Shown here in pieces: positions 15,601 through 24,322 of a DNA stretch of 64,000 nucleotides. Positions within the stretch are counted from its first letter, which is position 1, and the number at the start of each line of letters is the position of its first letter. The notes beneath the pieces are model-generated. The model did no database searches. It had not been told where the DNA came from and saw only the letters and a program-made list of their open reading frames with translations. The translations under genes and the position numbers were made by a program. The DNA comes from Zygnema cylindricum. Taxonomy: Eukaryota; Streptophyta; Zygnematophyceae; Zygnematales; Zygnemataceae. The stretch lies in the NCBI GenBank assembly GCA_037447655.1, contig JBBHKE010001377.1:62001-126000 (forward strand). Reading direction: 5' to 3'.

Positions 15601-18600
15601 TATATTCTTAGTTCCATTGTCAAACCCTTGCAAGATTGGTCTTATTGCTAAGCTAGTTAGCTGGTAAGGCACAAAGGGATCCAGAAGTGGGAATTCTTTC
15701 AGCTCTTTTTCTTTGCAATATTAATTTGTTGTTTGCAATTTTGCAGGATGGATTCGATGACTCACGGAAAAGCTCTATGGAGATAGGTAATCTGCTCCTA
15801 AATACTTATCGAGTAATATGGAGAAGAAATAAGTCACAGAAAGCCCTAATGGCAGACTTGAAATCCTTAGACCCCAGTCTGGGTTCAGAACTAGAGCCCT
15901 CTGCAACCCCAAAACTTGTAAGTCTTGTTTCTCAGAACTTCTACTTCAAGGAACTACCTGAATTGGGCAGTACTATTGACGCTCCTTTTGAAGCTTATGA
16001 CTAAATGAACATCCTACTTTTTCCTTCCAGTCCTAAAAGCTAAATCCTAAGTTTGGAACTTTATTTGGCGTTGTGTACTTTTGTGAGCCTTGTTTACATA
16101 CCTTTGGTTGTGTAGAAGATTCTCCTCGGAAAATCCAAGAATTGTTTCTTGTCTTGATTTTTTTTTTGTAGTTAGTTCTGCCTTGATTAGTCACACCTAG
16201 AATTAGTTCTGCCTCGAAACCGCATCTGCGGCTTCGCTTTTCCTTCCTTCTTGTGTTTTCCGATAAAGACTCTTTGTCTCAACTGTAAAATTATTCTTAG
16301 CTTAGACAAAAACTGAACGAAAAAATCCTTGTTTGTCTCCCTTTTACTTGTCTTTTGCTCTTTTTGGCCTTCCTCTACTTTTTGCCTTTCCTATTTTTTA
16401 TTTCTTTCGGCTTTTTATGGACTCTCTTCAGTAAGTACATCACATCTGGGCGTAGTTTCCATGCACATTTTTGAGACCCACACAAAGAATCACAGTCAAT
16501 ATCTTAAAGTTCATAGACAACAAGCAACTCCAAAAATCGTGATTGACATTTATAATGGTGGTGTCTGATATATCGGTTGGACAGATTATAGTATTAAACG
16601 GCATATCTAGAATATTATATCTATGAATATGGGAACCCTTCCTTACTCAAAATAAAATCCCAGCTGCTGCAGTTCAATACATAACATTAGTTTTCAAGTA
16701 CACCACAAGAGTTGTTAGTTCAGGTGGTTGTTTATGTTTTTGTTACGCGTCATATACAAAAAGGAAAAATAAAAGGATAAACTAAAGTTGCACGTGGGAA
16801 TTTTAAGAAACTTCTTTAGTGCTCGCAGAAGGAAATTAACCCGAATTCGGGAGTTGATACCGAAAAGGTTTTAGTCATATAGATTACCAGTGAATATAAG
16901 ATTTTTAACATAAATTTGTTCTTCCCGATTTTTTTTTATTTTTTTTTGTACTAACCACGCGGCGAGTTGTGAATGGCCAAATTTTCAAATTCGGTCATCC
17001 CATTGGCCCAAAATGGGGTCATCGCAAAAACGACCTTGAAATGACCCCAAAAGTGGCTTCATGGGCGGAAGCCCTTATGGCTGTAAAATTATGATATGGA
17101 TGGTCAGATATCGCTCGATTATTGAAAGTGGACATGCGTACGCAGAGAAAGGGATCTGAATTCATTGTGTCCCAAAAATTTGTAGAGTAGGATTTGCCAA
17201 AATAAAATTCCTAGTTTTTACATTGACGGAATTATTTGTGTAAAATATTGTGGCGACAGATAAAGTACACAGGCTGGCGGTATTTGAACAAACTGTACAT
17301 TCAGTCCCAATTTTTTCAATCAAGAATCTCAGTTTTTCGGAACATGTCAATTTCTAGCCCTCCAGAAAGGTTCAATGCAGTTACTCAAAAAACAGATAAC
17401 ATGTAATGGGATGCCGCCATGTCTATATCTTTGATTGTAAATTTGCTGGCTTGTTTTGCTTACAGGGGAGGAACTACTCACGCCGTACTTCTTGGACTAT
17501 CAGAAGTTTTTCCGCGAACTTGTACCGCAATGTAAGAAAACCTTGTTTGGAGAGGACAGAAGAAAACATGTTTCAAATTCTATTTTGCTGTCTTTTATGA
17601 AACCTTCAGGTTTCCTCTATTTCTTTTTACTATATCACTTGATCGTTTCATGCAAGGATTTCCTTTCTGCATGCTTTTGAGTATGTGACTGGGTTCCATC
17701 TCTTCTCATTGTAGAGTGGCAATTTTTTATCGGATGCCTTTCCTATTCATTAAAACAATTTACAAACAGAAAACTAATCACAAAAGCAGATTCTGTATAT
17801 AGCAGGAAAGCATGTATGATCACCACCGTATAGTGGATGAGTATACAAAAAATGAACAATGTGAAAATTTGAAAGAATGGAATATTACGAAGGAGGAGAT
17901 ATCAGAACTTGTTAAAAGAGCAATACAACGACAGAAGGTGCGTGTTTTTTTTTCTCTGCCATACGCCAATGTCAATGTCAGTGTGTAACCTCCTTCATCA
18001 TACATTTTGAGATAAGTTTAGAGATTTTTTCTTATTTCCTGTGACATTCATGAAAGAAATATATAAGAGTACCGACTTCGTAACTCACCTAAATCTGGAA
18101 ACTATGTGAACCCATTGTGCGTAAGCGATAGTGAAATAGTAGTTACAAATACTTCATAAACAGCGAACCGGCGGTTTATGAGACTCTAAATTCCCTAAAA
18201 ACCAAACACGTGGCAGTATAACTAGCCTCACACTCACATTCGGTGGCCAGCACCGCTTTGATCCCGTTTGATTATAAACGAGCACTTGAATATTGCGGCT
18301 AAACTCCACATCTATTTCCTCCAAAGATGATCTAATTCGTTAACGCGAGATTAAGCAATGAGACTTTATTTTATTTTTTAATTGTTTTGTTCTAGTGGCA
18401 CCAACTTCCAATCAGTTAAATCCAAATGAGGGTTCACGGTCGAAGGTGTTGAAATAGGAAGACTTGTTATGAACAATGGACTGTTTCCCGATTGACTCTT
18501 TGATACCCACTTCGTTTCCTTACATTCACTTTTCATTTCTCTCAATGCATGTGGGAGTTAATTTCGGACTGGATGAAGGTGTTTTGGGAGCAACATTATC

Positions 18601-19163
18601 ACTCAAAATATGATAGCACCCTAACCTTCAAGGGCGTTAACTATTGCCATGTGTAAAACTGATAGTCACGCATTATGTTTGTATCTCTGTGGTAATCTTC
18701 ACCTCATATAAGTTTGATGGTTACAGGGTGACACATCGGCGATAGATCCCGACGAATTTGCCGATAATGTCTTCAAATATATCGGAAGACCTGCCAAGGT
18801 GAGCTACTTAATTAGGAACGTTTTTAACCTGGTTTGCTAACTTGCACGCGACTTCAGAGAAATGGGAACTCAAATCTCAAACAATCTCATTACATGCTCA
18901 ACTAAGTTGTCTGCTAATGTGTTTTCCAACAGATGTCATCCAAAAAGGAAATAATTGCTCGCAAAGATGCTGAGCAGCTCGCAAGAGTTCGGATGATGAT
19001 TGAAGAAGAGAGTGCCAAACAAAGGGCGTTTATTCAAGAAGAGAGTGCCAAACAGAGGGCGTTCAATGAAGAAGAGAGTGTCAAACATCGGGTGTTTATT
19101 CAAGAAGAGAACCGCAAGCTACTGGAAAGGTTTCATGATGCACTCCGGAGTTTAGATGATTAG
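668..19163 (+). CDS. Polycystin (PKD2/TRPP-type) cation channel with LNR and cupredoxin-like modules; multi-exon, 5' partial
   Basis: Sixteen exons join with GT-AG borders and, except where noted, matching phases: 668-940, 4533-4713, 5098-5205, 5881-6021, 6200-6361, 6575-6775, 7822-7963, 11612-11927, 12412-12550, 12823-13120, 14365-14556, 14845-15025, 15399-15599, 15747-15917, 17466-about 17531, 17805-17937, then 18727-18798 and 18933 to the stop at 19161-19163. The order is a long Asn-rich extracellular part with a cupredoxin-like exon and an LNR exon, the polycystin (TOP) domain ending in VKLTFQNGGKIAITS, and the channel core: a helix at LVLEITIVLFVVIAIILE, a charged S4-S5 stretch, a pore segment (MLNLLIGDN) and S6 (LLSFNLLIAIVVDAYTNV). 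A degenerate EF-hand-like segment and a coiled coil of 11-residue repeats end the protein. S1 and the start must lie left of the window. Uncertain points: the donor near 17500 and possible extra exons at 6124 and 7411. Polycystins are Ca2+-permeable channels of ciliary and other membranes; the role here is inferred. Confidence 0.88.
941..2487. other. Intron sequence without recognised genes
   Basis: This is the first part of the intron between exons 668-940 and 4533-4713. It is AT-rich and broken by stops in all frames. Apart from a dispersed repeat at about 1255-1375 I see no coding or structured element. Confidence 0.6.
1255..1375 (-). repeat. Dispersed repeat, copy 1
   Basis: Read on the minus strand this stretch (CGACAAATCGGCAAATTG, then a GAGTC-rich part and TTTGTATTGGTT) resembles the plus strand at 8805-8960 and 9365-9480, including the order of the blocks. 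The three copies differ at many positions. All lie in introns of the polycystin gene. No ends or coding capacity are visible, so the class is unknown. Confidence 0.45.
2488..2895. repeat. Tandem direct duplication of about 190 bp
   Basis: The segment starting GGCACATTGTTATTAAACCG at 2488 is repeated from 2674. It includes the block CAGATTGG...GACAAAA and the run ending TTTCCTATATT. The second unit has a further internal duplication of about 40 bp around GTGCTGTTTAAGGAGTGTGC. The repeat directly precedes a degraded copia gag and may be part of its LTR or leader; a weak match to a primer site (GATCCAGTATCGGA) is at about 3010. Confidence 0.6.
3049..3780 (+). pseudogene. Degraded Ty1/copia gag remnant
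   Basis: The reading frame opens with the copia gag pattern LDKFEGSNYQLWR (compare K-F-D/N-G-x-N-Y-x-x-W of the UBN2/DUF4219 family). It continues with a helical region including ATHKLAGKTPQIKLGKTL and LISLPVEYKRIL-like text. An in-frame TAG at 3640-3642 is followed in the same frame by WSEVVEALLKYEFNT, a typical later gag block. No zinc knuckle or pol follows; a TRIM begins about 50 bp downstream. It sits in a polycystin intron. Confidence 0.7.
3896..3968 (-). other. tRNA-like sequence in TRIM LTR (copy B)
   Basis: This is the second LTR's copy, with GGTTAGCACA, the same TTCAC/GTGAA anticodon stem around AATTTAT, AGGTCCCATG and a B box GTTCGAGCC. The anticodon stem is unchanged although the loop differs completely from copy A. 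Confidence 0.65.
4163..4235 (-). other. tRNA-like sequence in TRIM LTR (copy A)
   Basis: On the minus strand the unit has a D-arm-like GCGATGGTTAACGC, a perfect anticodon stem TTCAC/GTGAA around the 7-nt loop AACGTAA, the variable stretch AGGTC, a T stem CCAGG/CCGGG with one mismatch, and the B-box-like GGATCGAGCCC. The acceptor stem is decayed. Position 33 is A rather than the U of working tRNAs. Confidence 0.7.
4714..5097. other. Intron, nothing further recognised
   Basis: AT-rich intron between two polycystin exons; no repeat or coding signal seen. The introns 5206-5880 and 6776-7821 are similar, except for a possible 91-bp extra exon at 7411-7501 whose entry phase fits but whose exit phase does not. 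Confidence 0.5.
5098..5205 (+). other. Cupredoxin-like exon of the polycystin gene
   Basis: After the acceptor TTTTCCAG the exon reads in the phase set by the exon before it and gives a segment with the plastocyanin-like pattern NVTVNDVVTWVWTDDNPHSL. Known single-domain cupredoxins have V-x-VGDTVTWVW...PHSV here, the His being the first copper ligand. The C-terminal Cys-His-Met part is not seen in the next exons, although the exon at 6200 has a GTFSFSF run like the strand before that site. Either the copper centre is lost or the domain is only borrowed as a fold. Copper binding is therefore not claimed. Confidence 0.6.
6575..6775 (+). other. LNR (Lin-12/Notch repeat) exon of the polycystin gene
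   Basis: The exon is bounded by ATGCAG and GTGAGT and is phase 1 on both sides, so it could be shuffled as a unit. It contains one LNR with six cysteines in the order CSNNC, then NGRC, DKEC, NRDC and the hallmark DGGDC, whose acidic residues bind Ca2+ in Notch. A short Cys-Pro tail (CGCPF...SSCPCP) follows. In Notch these modules hold the protease site closed; in a channel they would sit on the extracellular side and might sense Ca2+ or force, which is speculation. Confidence 0.85.
7964..8804. other. Intron, nothing recognised
   Basis: First part of the 3.6-kb intron between exons 7822-7963 and 11612-11927. No coding pattern, tandem repeat or inverted repeat stood out. Confidence 0.5.
8805..8960 (+). 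repeat. Dispersed repeat, copy 2
   Basis: This stretch shares the order of blocks CAAATCGGCAAATTGG, GAGAGTTCGCGCGTCAG and TTTGTATCGGTT with 9365-9480, and in inverted orientation with 1255-1375. The class is unknown. Confidence 0.5.
9365..9480 (+). repeat. Dispersed repeat, copy 3
   Basis: It contains GCGAATCGGCCAAGTG, TTCGCGCGTC and TTTGTATCGGTTTGTG and is the closest relative of 8805-8960. It lies just outside the copia LTR that follows in the same intron. Confidence 0.5.
9620..10343 (-). mobile_element. Copia remnant: RNase H end and 3' LTR
   Basis: The minus frame from 10343 reads HHYCTTHIDIQYHFTREKIA, the copia RNase H C-terminal pattern (H-x-K-T/R-H-I-D-I-x-x-H-F-x-R-E). It continues into TNQLADFLTKPL just past its open frame. 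A 3' LTR then starts at 10066 (TGTTGGAATTC) and contains a TATA-like TCTATAAAACTC. Its far end, near 9620, is not sharply defined. Everything upstream of RNase H is missing. The remnant lies in a polycystin intron in antisense orientation. Confidence 0.72.
10400..11611. other. Intron, nothing recognised
   Basis: AT-rich end of the intron before exon 11612-11927; short open frames here show no family pattern. Confidence 0.5.
12412..15599 (+). other. Channel core of the polycystin gene (TOP domain end to S6)
   Basis: Five exons encode the conserved part. 12412-12550 gives the TOP-domain pattern ending FFDSLTRRTNFDLLTYTS. 12823-13120 gives its last strands, then a transmembrane helix, a cytoplasmic stretch and the helix of GDGWNYLDIFSLALMVYGII. 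14365-14556 gives the S3 region with a YFAIQATK end. 14845-15025 gives the S4-S5 region (MVFRALKMMHFQSRMGIITH) and a hydrophobic S5. 15399-15599 gives pore and S6. Exon phases agree across all five. The selectivity-filter region reads LLIGDNSF, close to the LxGD-type filters of PKD2 proteins. Confidence 0.9.
13801..14018. mobile_element. MITE of the TA-flanked CACCG family (copy 1)
   Basis: Terminal inverted repeats CACCGCTAGTCGTTATTAG and, at the right end read inverted, CACCGCTAATCGTTGTTAG are flanked by TA on both sides (13799-13800 and 14019-14020), as for Tc1/mariner-type insertion. The inner part is also palindromic, with CACACTTGTCAGAT facing GACAAGTGTGCAC. It has no coding capacity. 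It sits in the intron between exons 12823-13120 and 14365-14556. Confidence 0.85.
15918..17465. other. Intron, nothing beyond a small hairpin
   Basis: Long intron before exon 17466. Near 17000-17060 a short inverted repeat (GGGGTCAT/ATGACCCC) is seen. The remainder, and the intron 17938-18726, shows no recognised feature. Confidence 0.5.
19005..19103 (+). repeat. Three 33-bp tandem repeats in the last polycystin exon
   Basis: Three units each encode an 11-residue repeat: EESAKQRAFIQ, EESAKQRAFNE and EESVKHRVFIQ. A truncated fourth (EENRKLLERF) follows before the stop. The spacing of 11 is a hendecad, which favours a slightly right-handed coiled coil, so this tail is a likely oligomerisation segment. 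The nucleotide units are nearly identical, pointing to recent expansion. Confidence 0.85.
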
Positions 19164-20330
19164 AGCAAATAAAAAGTGTATATCGTGAACTAAGAAAAGA
19201 GGAGAAGACGAACTGACATATAGCTAGTAGGGTGTATGAAAATATCTGCCAAACGTAATGATGTAGGAGTAGAAATGGAAGTATGAAATCTGTACACACA
19301 AAATGATTTTAATTGATTATGTGGTTGAAAAGTACTGCACGGGTCTTCCAGAAAGTACTATCACTGTTCACTCGGACAAAAAACTGAAATACCAGTACTG
19401 TTTGACTCATACTATTTAGGGTATGTCAAAATACGTGACTGTCGAGATTGTCAGTTAGTGATATTTTAACTTTGTTTTTTTTTATTACATGTAAATTAGT
19501 GGTGTGAGTACGTTAGTACCATATGAATTTAAAAAATAGGGAGAAGAGTTTCACACCTAAAACATAAGATAATAGCTGGAAACCATTAAGGATGTGGAAT
19601 TTTGGCATTCTGCATTCTATGTTTGTGAAATCTTAAGGAACAGTCAAAAGGAATTTTTGAAGTTCTCGCTGTTTTTCAGACCTAAACCAGAACTAATGAA
19701 TTTAAATTATTGAGAGGTGTGCGTTCATCCTTCTCTGTAGTTGGGAAAAAGGTCACTGCTCTGTTTCTTTCTTGAACATTGACAAGTTCACATTCTACAT
19801 GCGCAAGCATGTAAGAACCTTTCGCATCATCATATGTATCGTGAGGCTTTATATTTCTCATAATTTCAGAAGGTGAGGCTTCTAAACTTGTTATTGTTCA
19901 ACGAACCTCCATGTAGACTTATATGTATGCTCTATAATGGTGTTTTCACTTCTGGTTTCACACTTTTGTCGCCTTAACATTTCACCTTCATCAGGTGATC
20001 AGCTCAATTGTTGATGATATCCTGAGCCTTTCATCTGCCACCTGGTCAATTTTGCAAGACTCTAACGCACACTGTGTATCCCTATCAATGTTAACACTTA
20101 ACACTAAGAGCGATACACAGTGTACTTTTGATGCATGATCAATAGATGATGAAATTATGAAACTAAACATATGAATAGAATGTTTTAAGACGCTTTTAAG
20201 TGGCAAAGAAAATGTTAACACACAAGGTGTATCTTCCAACGGATGATCCACATAGGATGTCTATATCATAAACAATATTTTGATCCGTGCAAAATCAATA
20301 TCAATGCCAAAAAAATGAGAATACCGCAGT
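19164..20330. other. Intergenic, 3' of the polycystin gene
   Basis: AT-rich sequence after the stop codon. A canonical polyadenylation signal AATAAA is at about 19168-19173. No other gene is supported up to the foldback element. Confidence 0.5.
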
Positions 20331-20339
20331 ACAATTTGC

Positions 20340-22790
20340 GTCACCTTGAAACTTTAAATGTACGACAGTTTATCGCCTTGGGCATTTCGACCCAACACCG
20401 CGTCGTCCAGGTCATCTTCAAACTTCTACTAAAATCACATGGCGACGTGATTTTAGTTAAAGTTACAAGCTATATGCAAATAGGAAGACGTTGTAGCACG
20501 CATCACACGCTTTTGAAATATTTTTTGCAGTACGCGGGGGTACCGAAAAAAAAGCCCACTGTTCGTTTCTAGCTTGAATGTATTTTTTTCTTGCAATGGC
20601 CGTGGAGGGCTCTCGAGCAACGGATGCTATTTCGCAAAAGCGAAGTCCATGAAGACACTTCACTTTCTCTCCTTCTCCCACTACCTCATCTATCTCACAA
20701 TTTTTGGAACGAAACACGACTCGTCTATCTCACAACTTTTGGAATGAAGCACGATAATAACGATATCAAATGAGAGATCTCTAAAAAAGATTGCTTTTCA
20801 CTATCTTTGAGCGTATTTTGATGGCAAGTAGAGCTAGAAAAGACGAAAAAACAAAATTGGGAAACCATGGCCGTAAGTTTTGAATTAGTGGCGTGGACAC
20901 TATCATAAGTGAGCATGACGTCAAAATGTCACAAACCCTAGACATTTACAATGTCACAAAAAACTAGGCTTCTACAAACGACACTATTTTATCTACGCCA
21001 TCAGTTGTCTTAAGTTTTGTACTCTTCTACAACCGTCACAAACTACACCTACGTCTACATCCGTCACAATTTAAAGTATCGATTTCGTTGCCGAACATTG
21101 GATCACTTTACTACAGAGAATCTTCGCTAAAAGCCAAAGTAACAAGACTAAGTTTCGATAACATAGGAACATGCCCTAAGGGTATGTCTCCATGTGCCAA
21201 AGTAAGGGTTTTTTTTCTGTTGTTTTCCTGTAAAACTTAGCACCGTACCGCGTCAACGGTACAAAAAAATAGAAAAAAGGAGAAGTACATTTTGCGTCAT
21301 CGTCAAATTTAGAATGTACTAAATATTGTTGTCTAGTGTTCTGCAACCCACGGTCACGCGAACAAACGTCTTCTTCAAAATTTTCTTTAAAACACATGGG
21401 CTATGTGTTTTAAAACAAAGTGTTTTCATTAAAAAATTAGGAACACGTATTCACACGTGTAATTTTTTTTCAAAAATTTCAAACAAATTCAACCGACGAG
21501 GAAAAGTAAACGATTAGCTATAATATGTCCGTTTGCGTTCATTACAAAGAAAAAAAATACACAATTTGTTTTGTTTTGTCCGATTTTGTCTGGTACGATT
21601 TTTTTTTTGCAGGGGTCTCAAGATTTTGATGCCATTTCACGTCGATCGGGCAGGGGACGCAAAGGCGAAGAGAGTCTTCTTCATCCATGAAACAGCGCAG
21701 GTTGGAAGGCTGTACGTCTACAATGTCACGGAAACACATGCAACGTCACAAGCAGTTTGAAAACATATCGTGCGTCATCACAGATCATACATGCTGACAG
21801 CCGTCACGGGCATTGTCGACGTATACCATCATCACACCTTTAAGTAACAATTTTGTTGTTACACATAGGGATACCCGAAACCGAGGTCCGTCGGATCTAC
21901 GATAAAAAAAACAAAGTAAGTTCGCTAAGCTTCAAGTACATGGAGACACAACCTAAGGGTACTTTCACATGTAACCGGAACTTTAGTCTTGTAACTTTGT
22001 TTTAAGCGAAGGTTCTCCGTACTACTTTCAAAGCATTCGTATGTAAAGAAATGAAATCATTACTTTAGATTGTGATGCATGTAGACGTGGGTGTAATCTA
22101 TGACGGGTATACACGTGGGTGTAATCTGTGACGGTTGTAGAAGAATACAAAACTCGCAACAATTGATGACGTTTACAAAATAGCGACGGTTGTAGATATC
22201 TAACTCCTTGTGACATTGTAGATGTTTAGGGTTTGTGACATTTTGACGTCACGCTCAAATTACGACAGCGTCGACGTCACAAATTCTAAAACTTTCCGCC
22301 ATGGTTCCCCAATTTTGTTTTTTAGTCTTTTCTCACTACACTTGCCATCGAAATACGCCCAAATATAGTAAAAAGAAATCGTTTTTAGAGATCTTTCATT
22401 TGATACCATTATTGACCTTTTTATTACAAGAATTGTGAGATAGACGCGGTAGTGGGAGAGGGAGAGAGAGAGAGGCGCTTTCACGGACTTCGCTTTTGCG
22501 GAATGGCGTCCGTTGGTCGATACCCCCTCCAAGACCCTTGTACAGAAAAAAGCGCACGGAAAAAAGTCACTCACAGGCTGGAAACGTGCAGTGGGTTTTT
22601 TTTTTGGTACTCCGCTCACAAAAATTGTCAAAAACTTCCGATACGTGCGACATCATCTGCCTATTCGCTCACCTCATGGAACTTTATTTAAAATTACCTC
22701 GCGAGGTGATTTTATATTAATTTTGAAGATGAGCTGGAAGGACGCGAAAAATTGGCGTTCATTGAAAAATTAGTATACAACTTTTTTTTC
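20340..22790. mobile_element. Large foldback element with long imperfect inverted arms
   Basis: The left arm (about 20.4-21.2 kb) reappears inverted at about 21.94-22.76 kb. Matching blocks include GAGATCTCTAAAAA, CGTATTTTGATGGCAAGT/CGTATTTCGATGGCAAGT, AACAAAATTGGG, TGACGTCAAAATGTCACAAA and the outer GGTCATCTTCAAA/GCTCATCTTCAAA. The two arms enclose about 0.7 kb of non-coding DNA. Arms contain many TGACGTCA-like and GTCACAAA motifs. No transposase is visible, so it is non-autonomous; outer ends are only approximate because similarity fades, and no target duplication was found. Confidence 0.75.
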
Positions 22791-22971
22791 GAAATTTTTC
22801 TAAGTCAAAAATAGTGTACATGACACTAAATTATTCTACAGACTAATAATTTCTACACGCTAAATAAGATAGACGGTGTACAGTAGGCACCATGCCATCT
22901 ACTACGCACGAAATAAAGACCGAATTGTAATCGTTTGCTGAGCCGATGACACGGTACCAAGTACTACAGTA

Positions 22972-23190
22972 CACTCTGTATCTCTATTGTTGATATTTTT
23001 TTCGCCGCTTAAATCATCTTTCCTACGTACACACATGTCGGATTTTCAGTTTAAGACCGCCAATCGGAAGCTGAAAGCGTGCCTTTCAATCGCAACCGTC
23101 AGATCTAGAATCCGACATGTGTGTACGGAGAAAATATGTTTTAAATGGCGAAAAAAAAAAGTAACACCAATACTGTAGCGATACACAGTA
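22972..23190. mobile_element. MITE of the TA-flanked CACCG family (diverged copy 2)
   Basis: The ends CACTCTGTATCTCTATTG and, inverted from the right, TACTGTGTATCGCTACAG resemble the CACCG family. The inner arms ACACACATGTCGGATT and AATCCGACATGTGTGT are perfect inverted copies. A central block CAATCGCAACCGTCAGAT is shared with the copy at 58.6 kb. No coding capacity. Confidence 0.75.
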
Positions 23191-23296
23191 TACTGTACGC
23201 ACGAAATAACTAATATAGATACCGAACCAAACCACATACTAACACGATATTGGTCGATTGGTCGATTTGCACGATGTACCTAGGTAGAGCGGGGGG

Positions 23297-24026
23297 CAGA
23301 GGTCGCAAAAGTCAAAAAATTTCATACCCGAAACTGACAGTTTTTTTTTTCAAAATCTGAGTAACCGACGCCCGACCGATTTTAGTCACGCTCCAAAATT
23401 GTTAATCGTTAACCGACCGTCGTTTACAAAAAAAAAAATTAACTGAATCTTGATTTTTCGCGACTAACCGTGCCCGCCCGTAACCGAAAAAGTACAAAAT
23501 TAATCAATGTACGACAGAATAAGCCAATAATTACGATTTGTCGCGTTCCCTAAGATTCGCGAAATGAATAGTGTTACTACCAAGTCAGATTTGCGACGCT
23601 TTGTCGCGTTCCCTAAGATTTGCGAAATGAATAGTGTACTACTGTGTTAGATTTGCGACGCTTTGTCGCGTTCCCTAAGATTTTCGAAATGAATAGTGTA
23701 CTATCGTGTCAAATTTGCGACGCTTTGTCGCGTTCCCTTTGATTTGCAAAATAAATAGCTTACTACAGTACCGTGTCTGATTTGCGACGCTATTCATGAT
23801 GTCACGTACTTTCACAAGAATGTTGAATTATACGGACAGTACAAAATTTTCATTTTTTTTGGTTTTTTGGTTGACCGACCGTAATCGACCGTTCTTTATC
23901 TGCTGGTGAATCAACCGACCATAACCGCCCGACCCCCGAAATTTGGCAACCGAATCCGTTCCGGATCCGGCGTGGGCGGTCCGTTAACGGTCGGTCACGG
24001 TTTCGGTTGACCGTTTCCGACCTCTG
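23297..24026. mobile_element. Short non-autonomous hAT element
   Basis: It starts CAGAGGTCGCAAAAGTC and ends with the inverted form (GGAAACGGTC inside, ACCTCTG at the tip), typical hAT termini. Subterminal GC-rich blocks (GACCGACCGT, CCGGATCCGGCG) match those of the long hAT at 24902-29310. The left flank is GCGGGGGG (23289-23296); the right flank is GCGGGGG followed by the TRIM. There is no transposase. It was presumably moved by the enzyme of the neighbouring element or a relative. Confidence 0.85.
23525..23795. repeat. Four-unit subterminal tandem repeat inside the short hAT
   Basis: Units of about 65 bp contain TTTGTCGCGTTCCCTAAGAT, CGAAATGAATAGTG and AGATTTGCGACGC, repeated four times with small changes. 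The long hAT has a single related unit near 28985-29060. Subterminal repeats of hAT elements are often transposase-binding sites, which may explain the amplification. Confidence 0.8.
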
Positions 24027-24033
24027 GCGGGGG

Positions 24034-24256
24034 TGTTGAAGTACGAAAAGTGTACCGCTCGATACCCGGAATTGTGGTAAAGACCACATTAAAAGCTATA
24101 TAAAATTGGACCCACCAGCATATCATCTAAGCTGGTGGTACAGTGGTTAGTACATTCACAGCTACAGTGAAAGGTCCCAGGTTCAAATCCTGGCCGGCTC
24201 ATCAATCCCTTTATTGGGATCGTCCATTCTATCCCCCGATTCTAAAAATCTTAACA
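24034..24256 (+). repeat. TRIM LTR 1 (223 bp)
   Basis: Order within the LTR: TGTTGAAG start, a short palindromic GTGGTAAAGACCACAT, a TATA-like CTATATAAAATTGG, the tRNA-like unit, a hairpin TCCCTTTATTGGGA and the CTTAACA end. It is the most diverged of the three, with several private substitutions. Confidence 0.9.
24129..24200 (+). other. tRNA-like cloverleaf in LTR 1
   Basis: 72 nt fold as a tRNA: acceptor AAGCTGG/CCGGCTC, D stem GTAC/GTAC, anticodon stem TTCAC/GTGAA with the 7-nt loop AGCTACA, 5-nt variable AGGTC, T stem CCAGG/CCTGG and T loop TTCAAAT. The B box GGTTCAAATCC is near consensus. The nominal anticodon is CTA, but residue 33 is G rather than U, so it is unlikely to decode; function as a Pol III promoter or RNA structure is more plausible. 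Variable and T arms (AGGTCCCAGG) resemble plant initiator tRNA-Met. Confidence 0.85.
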
Positions 24257-24322
24257 TGGTATCAGAGCAAGGGGGACTAGGTTTACATGGACAATTATGA
24301 CCGGCTACCTCTCGAGGGGGGG
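24257..24322 (+). promoter_or_regulatory. TRIM interior 1: primer-binding site and polypurine tract
   Basis: TGGTATCAGAGCAAGGGGG directly follows the LTR and TCTCGAGGGGGGG directly precedes the next LTR. Only about 34 bp lie between them. These are the two signals needed for minus- and plus-strand priming. Confidence 0.9.

Noticed and set aside
20463-20717. Paired frames in the foldback arms sharing HGLRFC-type peptides
   Set aside because: The similarity follows from the inverted repeat itself; both frames are short, broken and differ in the rest.
23520-23800. CRISPR-like array (four spaced repeats)
   Set aside because: Units are contiguous, imperfect tandem repeats in a hAT subterminal region of a eukaryotic sequence; there are no unique spacers or cas genes.
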